Source of the DNA: Algibacter_G agarivorans | Lineage (GTDB): Bacteria; Bacteroidota; Bacteroidia; Flavobacteriales; Flavobacteriaceae | Assembly: GCF_039543245.1 (NCBI RefSeq) | Contig: NZ_BAABJJ010000045.1 | Coordinates: forward strand, 1-59,212 | Length of the DNA stretch: 59,212 nucleotides | Direction of reading: 5' to 3' | Part shown: positions 53,052-59,212 of the stretch, one piece after another | How the letters are laid out: every line of letters starts with the position of its first letter | Numbering within the stretch: position 1 is the stretch's first letter | Translations under genes and position numbers: made by a program | The notes under the pieces: model-generated | Seen by the model: only the letters and a program-made list of their open reading frames with translations | Told to the model about the DNA's origin: nothing | The model's database searches: none

Positions 53052-54278
53052 TTAAGCTGTTTTTGCTTTTAAACGTTTCATTCTTTGCTTCACATTACCT
53101 TGTACAACGTAATGATCGATGGTTGGAGCAAACACATTCATTAATAGAATGGCTAACATCACACCTTCTGGATATGCTGGGTTGAACACCCGAATTAAAA
53201 TAGAAATAAATCCTATTAAGAAACCATAAATCCATTTTCCTTTATTGGTTTGAGACGCCGTAACAGGATCTGTTGCCATAAATACGGTACCAAAAGCAAA
53301 ACCACCAATTAATAGATGATGCCACCATGTTGTACTCATTAAGCCATAGAACTTACTGCTTTCTGTAATCCAACCTGCATCTACAACTTGGTTAAAAATT
53401 AACCCCATGACTATAGCTCCAAAAGCAGAAGACAACATAATTCTCCAGCTTCCAATCTTTGAGAAGATTAAGAATACCCCCCCTATTACTATTAATAATG
53501 TAGAAGTCTCACCAACGGAGCCTGGAATAAATCCTAAAAACATATCTGAAACAGAATGGGCAACCTCTCTACCTTGAGCTAAAGTCCCTAATATAGTTTC
53601 GCCAGAAATGGCATCTGAATTTTGTCCTGTAGCAATAGCTTGGTCTCTTTCAACCGCTCCATGAACCCATACTTTATCACCAGACATCCAAGTTGGATAG
53701 GCGAAGAATAAAAAGGCTCTAATAGTTAATGCCGGGTTTAGAATATTCATTCCAGTACCTCCAAAAACTTCTTTACCAATAACAACTCCAAAGATTACTG
53801 CAACTGCAAGCATCCATAAAGGAATATCAATGGGTACAATAAGCGGCACTAACATACCTGTTACTAAATAGCCTTCTTCAACTTCGTGTTTTTTAATAAT
53901 GGCGAATATGAATTCAATTCCCAAACCAACACCATAGGATACAATAACAAGTGGTAAGATTTTCCAAAAACCAACCATGAAGTTATCTAATATCCAAAAT
54001 TCAGCACTAAAGAAACTCCCTGTAACGGCTTGAATTTCACCTAAAGCTAAATGATGTTGGTAACCAGCGTTAAACATACCAAACAATAAACATGGCACCA
54101 TAGCCATAATTACAGTATTCATTGTACGTTTTAAATCGTCGGCTGCCTTTATGTGAGTTCCATTATGAGTGGTCTCGTCTGGCAAGTATAAAAACGTATG
54201 AAGCGCATTAAAAACTGGCGCCATTTTTTTATTCCTATACTTTCTCTTTAAGATATGTAATCTCGTTTTTAAATTCAT
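53052..54278 (-). CDS. nqrB: Na+-translocating NADH:quinone reductase subunit B
   Basis: This 408-residue membrane subunit carries the quinone- and Na+-linked part of the pump. It has about ten helices, the covalent-FMN threonine motif SGET (threonine 228), and the signatures FGGTGMNILNPALTIRAFLF and FGTVFMATDPVTASQTNKGK WIYG. Its ATG overlaps the nqrA stop by one base (TAATG), a translational-coupling arrangement. Confidence 0.97.
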   Translation of the reverse strand: MNLKTRLHILKRKYRNKKMAPVFNALHTFLYLPDETTHNGTHIKAADDLKRTMNTVIMAMVPCLLFGMFNAGYQHHLALGEIQAVTGSFFSAEFWILDNFMVGFWKILPLVIVSYGVGLGIEFIFAIIKKHEVEEGYLVTGMLVPLIVPIDIPLWMLAVAVIFGVVIGKEVFGGTGMNILNPALTIRAFLFFAYPTWMSGDKVWVHGAVERDQAIATGQNSDAISGETILGTLAQGREVAHSVSDMFLGFIPGSVGETSTLLIVIGGVFLIFSKIGSWRIMLSSAFGAIVMGLIFNQVVDAGWITESSKFYGLMSTTWWHHLLIGGFAFGTVFMATDPVTASQTNKGKWIYGFLIGFISILIRVFNPAYPEGVMLAILLMNVFAPTIDHYVVQGNVKQRMKRLKAKTA

Positions 54279-55630
54279 TATCCTATCTCTTTTAGCATTA
54301 AATCTAACCCTGCTCGTATAATTTTTTGATGTGGTTGTTTAGACACACAAACAAATTCTGTTAATGCAAAATCTTCAGGAGCTACTTCATACATGCCTAA
54401 AGCTTCCATTTCATCTAAATCTTGGTACATACAAGCTTTTAATATTTGCATCGGAAAGATATCTAAAGGAAAAACTTCTTCATAAGTTCCTGTAGTTACA
54501 AAAGCACGATGCTCACCGTTCGTGTTGGTGTTTAAATCGTACTTTTTCTTAGGATTTAACCATGAAAACGTTAAGGCTCTTGAGGTAGACACCTTATCAA
54601 ATACTGGTTTAGTCCATCCGAATAAATCATAATCATCACCTTCAGGAATAACAGTTACTACATTACTGTAATAATCTAAGCTACCATCAGGTTTTATATG
54701 TTTTCCGCTTAAAACGTTTCCGGATATAATACGGTCGTTTCCTTTTTCAGAAACACCTTTGTCGTAAATTAAGGTAGAAATTTCGCTACCAATACTCGTT
54801 TTAAAATATCTTGGCTTTTCAACTGAAGAGCCTACTAAAGCCACAATACGTTCTGTATTGAATTTCCCTGTTAGTAGCAATTCTCCAATAATAACAAGGT
54901 CTTGAGCGCTTACTGTCCAAACCACTTCGCCTTTGTTTATCGGATCCACTTTATTAATTAGCGTGCCCACATTTCCTGATGGATGTGGCCCTGAAACTTT
55001 ATGGGTTGTAACACCAGATAAACTAGCAAGCGGCGAACCAGTACTACCAACAGATATATGTACACTACCTTCGGTTAGTTTACCTAAAGCGGTTATAGCA
55101 GCTTGTAATTCTGCCTCTTTACCTTGTAATGTAAAATCTAAATCGGCTGCTAACGGTGCGCTGGCATAACCTGAAATGAATATCGCTTTTGGCGATTTTT
55201 CTGGACTTGCAATCACATCATACGGACGTTGCTTTACAAATGGCCAGCATCCTGAGGCTAGTAAATGTGCTTTTATGTCTTCTGCCTTAGCAGTTTCAAC
55301 ATTAAGCTTTCCAAAATCTTGAAAAGATTGTGCTTTGTCAGCTTCAATTATAATAGCATCAATGCGTCTTTTTGGTCCTCTAACCACCTCCACTACTTTA
55401 CCAGAAACTGGTGATGCAAATTTAATTGCTTCGTGAGATTTGTCATAAAACAAAGTGCTTCCAGCTGTAACTGAAGTACCCTCTTTTGCAACAAGTTTTG
55501 GAATAACGCCGTGAAAATCTTCTGGTCTTATGGTGCAGTAGTTACTGATAATCGCTTGTTCAACAATTTTTTCAGCTTCACCAATAAGTTTAATGTCCAG
55601 ACCTTTTTTAATACGAATGTCGTTTGACAT
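54278..55630 (-). CDS. nqrA: Na+-translocating NADH:quinone reductase subunit A
   Basis: This 450-residue peripheral subunit, without membrane helices, begins SNDIRIKKGLDIKLIGEAEK and has GHPS-type features (here SGPHPSGNVGTLINKVDPIN), KRRIDAIIIEADK and a C-terminal YEEVFPLDIFPMQILKACMY segment. It forms part of the quinone-reducing side with NqrB. It is the first gene of nqrABCDEF. Confidence 0.96.
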   Translation of the reverse strand: MSNDIRIKKGLDIKLIGEAEKIVEQAIISNYCTIRPEDFHGVIPKLVAKEGTSVTAGSTLFYDKSHEAIKFASPVSGKVVEVVRGPKRRIDAIIIEADKAQSFQDFGKLNVETAKAEDIKAHLLASGCWPFVKQRPYDVIASPEKSPKAIFISGYASAPLAADLDFTLQGKEAELQAAITALGKLTEGSVHISVGSTGSPLASLSGVTTHKVSGPHPSGNVGTLINKVDPINKGEVVWTVSAQDLVIIGELLLTGKFNTERIVALVGSSVEKPRYFKTSIGSEISTLIYDKGVSEKGNDRIISGNVLSGKHIKPDGSLDYYSNVVTVIPEGDDYDLFGWTKPVFDKVSTSRALTFSWLNPKKKYDLNTNTNGEHRAFVTTGTYEEVFPLDIFPMQILKACMYQDLDEMEALGMYEVAPEDFALTEFVCVSKQPHQKIIRAGLDLMLKEIG

Positions 55631-55667
55631 ATTTATTTTATTGAAATTAGTTGTCTAAAAATCGGGG

Positions 55668-55675
55668 CAAAAATA
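55668..55675 (-). promoter_or_regulatory. Predicted -7 promoter box of the nqr operon
   Basis: On the minus strand TATTTTTG matches TAnnTTTG, 37 bp before the nqrA ATG. No clear -33 TTG is visible. Confidence 0.45.
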
Positions 55676-55725
55676 CGAATTAAATAAACAGTTTTCATAA
55701 TAAATTTAATAGAAATTTATTCCTG

Positions 55726-55758
55726 TTGAAAGAAGTTCGGTTTTAGGCATTATATTTG
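55726..55758 (+). promoter_or_regulatory. Predicted promoter of the T9SS Plug-type gene
   Basis: TATATTTG at 55751-55758 matches the -7 consensus, and TTG at 55726-55728 lies 22 bp upstream, close to the usual -33/-7 spacing. The ATG follows 29 bp later. This is the most complete promoter in the window. Confidence 0.6.
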
Positions 55759-55787
55759 TTTATATTTACAAAGAAACCTTTTTTTTA

Positions 55788-57038
55788 ATGACATTTAAGC
55801 CTTTTCTACTATTCGTATTCCTTTTATTTCCCGCTGTAATTTTTTCTCAAATAGATGAAGTTAATCCACCAGATTATATAAAAACAATTAATTTTAGAGG
55901 AGATACTCCAGAAATGCAATTGCCCATTTTAAGGCTTGGGGAGTATGTTGTTTTAGAATTTGATGCTTTAAATGGGGACGAAGAAGACTACTACTATAAA
56001 ATTGAACATTTTAATTTTGATTGGACACCTTCGGTCTTAATAAAATCGGAATATATGAATGGTTTTGATAATCAACGCATCCGTAATTACGAAAACTCAT
56101 TTAATACCTATCAGATTTATTCGCATTATAAACTCACTATTCCAAATCAATTTACAAAAGGATTACGGGTTTCTGGAAATTATATGCTTTCAGTTTACAA
56201 TAATGATGGTGACCTTGTTTTCTCTAGAAAATTTATGATTTATGAAGATAAAACGAATGTTGGCGTAAATATAAAGCGCTCCCGCGATGTTCAATTTATA
56301 GAAGAAAAACAACGTGTAGATATTGTTATCTCATCAAACGGTATGCAGTTTAATAATCCTTTACAAACGGTAAAAGTAATTATAGTTCAGAATAACAATT
56401 TAAACACCGCTATTTCAAACCTAAAACCACAATATACTATAGGCAATCAACTGATTTACAAATATGATAAAGAAACCAGTTTTTGGGGCGGAAATGAATA
56501 TTTTTACTTTGAAAACAAAGATGTTCGTGCGGCAAACACAGGTATACGCTCCATAGATTTAAAAGATTTGTATCACAATTATTTGTATACTAATATCGAA
56601 AGAGCCAACAGGCCATACACGTATAACCCTGATATAAACGGTAATTATGTTATTCTAAATATTGATGCCGAAAACCCAAGTATTGAAGCAGATTATGTGT
56701 GGATGCATTTTTCTTTAAAAGCAAGTGAAGCCTTAAAGGACAAGACCATTCATGTATACGGAAACTTTAATAATTATGCTATTGATGATAGCACAGAAAT
56801 GAAATACAACACCGAATACGATATTTTCCAAAATACCATGCTGCTCAAACAAGGGTTTTATAATTACAAATTTATTGTAGTGAATAAAGATGGAAGTATT
56901 GATGAAGGTTTTATTGGTGGGAATTTCTACCAGACCGAAAACAACTATAAAGTTCTAGTTTATTACAGAGATTTAGGCGCTCGATTCGACAAAATTATAG
57001 GTGTTGGCGAAGGTAGCTCAGTAAATATTTCAAATTAA
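55788..57038 (+). CDS. Type IX secretion system Plug-type protein (DUF5103)
   Basis: This 416-residue protein has a signal peptide (ending AVIFSQ, about residue 21) and the DUF5103 signatures: YIKTINFRGDTPEMQLPILR LGE, YYYKIEHFNFDWTPSVLIKS EYMNGFDNQRIRNYENSFNTYQIYSHYKL, and a C-terminal domain with GNFNNYAIDDSTEMKYN and YRDLGARFDKIIGVG. Family members include Plug, which closes the SprA translocon of type IX secretion in related bacteria. It is divergent from nqrA and alone on its transcript. Confidence 0.9.
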   Translation: MTFKPFLLFVFLLFPAVIFSQIDEVNPPDYIKTINFRGDTPEMQLPILRLGEYVVLEFDALNGDEEDYYYKIEHFNFDWTPSVLIKSEYMNGFDNQRIRNYENSFNTYQIYSHYKLTIPNQFTKGLRVSGNYMLSVYNNDGDLVFSRKFMIYEDKTNVGVNIKRSRDVQFIEEKQRVDIVISSNGMQFNNPLQTVKVIIVQNNNLNTAISNLKPQYTIGNQLIYKYDKETSFWGGNEYFYFENKDVRAANTGIRSIDLKDLYHNYLYTNIERANRPYTYNPDINGNYVILNIDAENPSIEADYVWMHFSLKASEALKDKTIHVYGNFNNYAIDDSTEMKYNTEYDIFQNTMLLKQGFYNYKFIVVNKDGSIDEGFIGGNFYQTENNYKVLVYYRDLGARFDKIIGVGEGSSVNISN

Positions 57039-57206
57039 ACATCAAAAAAGACATTAAAACTCCAAGCTGTAATGGATATTTAACAAATATTAAGGGTTAA
57101 AAATGCATTTCATCTAATTTTTATATCAATCACGTTAATATTTGTGTTAACCACTTAATATTTATTATTTTAGCGCAAGCAAACACTTTGTATATCAATA
57201 GTTAAC

Positions 57207-57593
57207 ATGGTTCAACAAGTAACAAGAGGCATAAAAATTTCGGTAGACACTACTTTCGAAGGCTCATTTTATAAAAATTATAAAATACAGTACGCCTTTG
57301 GATATACCGTAACTATCGAAAACCAAAGCAAAGATTCTGTACAACTTAATGCACGTCACTGGGAAATCCTAGACGCACTAAATAACATTGAAACCGTTTC
57401 TGGCGAAGGCGTTATTGGCAAAAAACCCGTGCTTAAACCAGGTGAATCTCACACCTATACATCGGGCTGTTTACTTACCTCGCCTTTTGGCGCTATGCAA
57501 GGGCATTATAGTATGGTAAACTTCACCACTACCAAAAAGTTTCAAGTCACCATTCCTACATTTAAGTTGAGCGCTACTTTTGCTATTAATTAG
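57207..57593 (+). CDS. apaG: ApaG domain protein
   Basis: This 128-residue protein starts MVQQVTRGIKISVDTTFEG and has YAFGYTVTIENQSKDSVQL, HWEILDALNNIETVSGEGVI GKKPVLKPGESHTYTSGC and MQGHYSMV, the conserved ApaG pattern of an immunoglobulin-like fold. Its biochemical role is uncertain; the name derives from a cobalt-resistance locus. Spacing of 168 bp separates it from the Plug-type gene. Confidence 0.95.
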   Translation: MVQQVTRGIKISVDTTFEGSFYKNYKIQYAFGYTVTIENQSKDSVQLNARHWEILDALNNIETVSGEGVIGKKPVLKPGESHTYTSGCLLTSPFGAMQGHYSMVNFTTTKKFQVTIPTFKLSATFAIN

Positions 57594-58023
57594 TTGGTCA
57601 TTATAAATCACGTTTTTTTTTGATTTAGCAATCAATAAGCACAAATACTAAAGAGAACCAATACCGGAATCAGCATTACCAGAGAAAATCATTGCTAAAA
57701 AATAGCTATGCAGAGCGCCTAAACAGTGTCCTAAAAATTTATCTTTAGACTTCAAAACATGCATATTTAACTAGTAAACACGCAACCAATTTTATATGTA
57801 AATCTTTTAAACCCGCACATCTACTCTCATATAAAACCTTGTTGAAAATTTGCTTTAACCTAAACTCTTAAGCATTAATATTGTGACTTTACAAACACTT
57901 CTAATGTCAAAAAAATCAAAGCAGTTAAAATATTTCAGCCTTTTTTGTAACAAAATGTAACATTTGTACGTATAACCATTGAACGGCCTATTATTCACAT
58001 AATTAAATACAGGAAAACATTAG
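57594..58023. other. Gene-free stretch upstream of rpoD
   Basis: This 430-bp AT-rich gap holds no plausible ORF. Near the end there is a direct repeat TGTAACA, AAA, TGTAACA (57946-57962), about 60 bp before the rpoD ATG, which could be a regulator site. A TAnnTTTG box with one extra base (TAACATTTG) lies there; no confident promoter is called. Confidence 0.45.
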
Positions 58024-58887
58024 ATGAGACAACTTAAAATTACGAAGCAGGTTACCAACAGAGAAACCGCTTCGTTAGATAAATATCTGCAAGAAATTGG
58101 AAAAGTTGACTTAATTACCGCAGACGAAGAAGTAGAATTGGCACAACGTATTAAAGCTGGGGATCAAATAGCTTTAGAGAAGTTGACAAAGGCTAATTTA
58201 CGTTTCGTAGTATCGGTAGCTAAGCAATACCAAAACCAAGGATTAACATTACCGGATTTAATTAATGAAGGTAACTTAGGTTTGATTAAAGCGGCACAAC
58301 GTTTTGATGAAACACGTGGTTTTAAATTTATATCTTACGCTGTTTGGTGGATTCGTCAATCGATTCTTCAAGCTTTGGCTGAACAATCTCGTATTGTACG
58401 TCTACCATTAAATAAAATTGGCTCAATTAACAAGATTAATAAAACATTTGCTTTTCTTGAGCAAAGTCATGAGCGCCCACCTTCTGCCGAAGAAATAGCA
58501 AAAGAATTGGACATGACTATTAATGATGTTAAGGAGTCTATGAAAAACTCTGGTCGTCACGTAAGTATGGATGCACCTTTAGTTGAAGGTGAAGATTCCA
58601 ACTTATATGATGTATTAAACTCTGGAGAGTCACCAAACCCTGACAGAGAGTTATTACACGAATCTTTGCGCACTGAAATTGAGCGTGCATTAGAAACTTT
58701 AACACCTCGTGAAGCGGATGTTATTCGCTTATACTTTGGTTTAGGAAACCAACACCCAATGACTTTAGAGGAAATTGGAGAAACGTTTGATTTAACTCGT
58801 GAGCGTGTAAGACAGATTAAAGAAAAAGCTATTCGTAGATTAAAACATACGTCTAGAAGTAAAATATTAAAAACTTATTTAGGATAG
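58024..58887 (+). CDS. rpoD: Primary sigma factor RpoD (sigma-70 family)
   Basis: This 287-residue sigma factor has regions 1.2 (SLDKYLQEIGKVDLITADEE), 2 (RFVVSVAKQYQNQGLTLPDLINEGNLGLIKAA and FKFISYAVWWIRQSI), 3 (LPLNKIGSINKINKTFAFLE) and 4 (LTPREADVIRLYFGL, then MTLEEIGETFDLTRERVRQI). It lacks region 1.1 and the long non-conserved insert of E. coli RpoD, as is usual for Bacteroidota primary sigma factors. It likely recognises the TAnnTTTG boxes seen in this window. Two terminators follow. Confidence 0.97.
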   Translation: MRQLKITKQVTNRETASLDKYLQEIGKVDLITADEEVELAQRIKAGDQIALEKLTKANLRFVVSVAKQYQNQGLTLPDLINEGNLGLIKAAQRFDETRGFKFISYAVWWIRQSILQALAEQSRIVRLPLNKIGSINKINKTFAFLEQSHERPPSAEEIAKELDMTINDVKESMKNSGRHVSMDAPLVEGEDSNLYDVLNSGESPNPDRELLHESLRTEIERALETLTPREADVIRLYFGLGNQHPMTLEEIGETFDLTRERVRQIKEKAIRRLKHTSRSKILKTYLG

Positions 58888-58921
58888 TAATTTTTTAAAA
58901 TTACGACTAAATTACAGTAAC

Positions 58922-58952
58922 AAACAGTTACAACATAACTGTTCGTTTTTTG
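58922..58952 (+). terminator. First terminator of rpoD
   Basis: AACAGTTA and TAACTGTT pair perfectly around a 5-base loop and are followed by CGTTTTTT, about 35 bp past the rpoD stop. Confidence 0.75.
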
Positions 58953-58963
58953 ATTGATGAAAG

Positions 58964-58997
58964 AACCCTTGGCTGATTACCGAGGGTTTGTTTTTTT
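58964..58997 (+). terminator. Second terminator of rpoD
   Basis: AACCCTTGG and CCGAGGGTT pair over 9 bp (one wobble) around a 7-base loop, followed by G and a long T run. It is tandem to the terminator at 58922-58952. Confidence 0.85.
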
Positions 58998-59052
58998 ATA
59001 AGCTGTATTAAAAAAAATAAATTTCTTGCCAAAATTCATTTTTATATTTTTT

Positions 59053-59191
59053 AGAACTCATTTATACTTTTTGGATTGGGTCGGAAATTAGTCGTTTTGC
59101 ATTCAATTAAAGGTTTTTTAATGCGAATGGATGCTTTTATGGCTCAACACAAAAAGTTGTGGAGTATTTAAAATTGGTTGAACTTTGAGCC
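59053..59191. repeat. Possible diverged relative of the family 1 element
   Basis: It begins GAACTCATTTATACTTTTT and then GATTGG, close to the start of the elements at 16437 and 28977. Later short matches in the same order are AAA, TTTT, GATGCT and CAAAAAG. It ends with GGCTCAA (59141-59147) pairing with TTGAGCC (59185-59191). No ORF is supported in the last 300 bp of the window. Confidence 0.45.
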
Positions 59192-59212
59192 AAAAATTTT
59201 TATGTCCTCAGA

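Overview
The window is a chromosomal segment of a low-GC bacterium of the Bacteroidota, almost certainly a marine member of the Flavobacteriaceae. The evidence is a SusC/SusD pair, type IX secretion (T9SS) parts (PorT, a Plug-type protein and a substrate with a C-terminal sorting domain), a lipid-anchored TamA homologue (TamL type), a 287-residue primary sigma factor without region 1.1, a six-gene Na+-NQR operon, and many start-proximal TAnnTTTG boxes, the -7 element of Bacteroidota promoters. Shine-Dalgarno sequences are mostly absent, as expected for the phylum. I see no tRNA, rRNA, CRISPR array, transposase, integrase or phage gene.

Layout. 1-9382 (all minus): a putative porin, then an operon susC-susD-HExxH metallohydrolase lipoprotein-DUF4302 lipoprotein, a TonB-dependent uptake locus without any glycoside hydrolase. 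9752-15254 (plus): RNase HII, a large beta-propeller lipoprotein, a decayed TapB/DUF3108-like gene, a nucleoid-associated protein and PPK2. 15372-17513 (minus): LipB, a 52-residue YqaE/Pmp3 protein and an unknown secreted protein. 17789-25711: LysS, two tandem alpha/beta hydrolases, a YiaA/B membrane protein, and three plus-strand genes of unknown function (helical-repeat, beta-rich exported, Spy-like). 25950-33993 (minus): PNPase, S15, AccD, FBP aldolase, TamL. 34169-42730: an SpoU methyltransferase, PorT and MenG/UbiE, TrkA-TrkH, an aminotransferase and a fatty-acid desaturase, RsmG. 42731-48988: a TPR protein and a 1666-residue T9SS-exported LamG protein. 48995-55630 (minus): a VOC protein and nqrABCDEF. 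55788-58887 (plus): the T9SS Plug-type protein, ApaG and RpoD.

How the genes work together. Most are housekeeping genes in small operons. MenG/UbiE makes the menaquinone that Na+-NQR reduces. AccD and the desaturase feed membrane lipid synthesis. PorT and the Plug-type protein belong to the secretion machine that would export the 1666-residue protein. RpoD is the likely reader of the TAnnTTTG boxes listed below.

The least ordinary material is non-coding. A ~110-bp element with imperfect inverted ends occurs twice almost identically (16437-16549 and 28977-29088), with a possible diverged relative at 59053-59191. A second structured repeat family occurs at 1-57 and 28381-28465. The rpsO-pnp spacer stacks several inverted repeats and a CA-rich (mRNA sense) tract. 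A 15-bp direct repeat with a 21-bp period lies between the desaturase gene and rsmG. Among proteins, AccD has lost all four cysteines of its zinc ribbon, and tamL and ubiE appear to use TTG starts. I did not find a clear undescribed multi-gene defence or biosynthetic system; the SusCD-metallohydrolase operon and the repeat families are the best leads.
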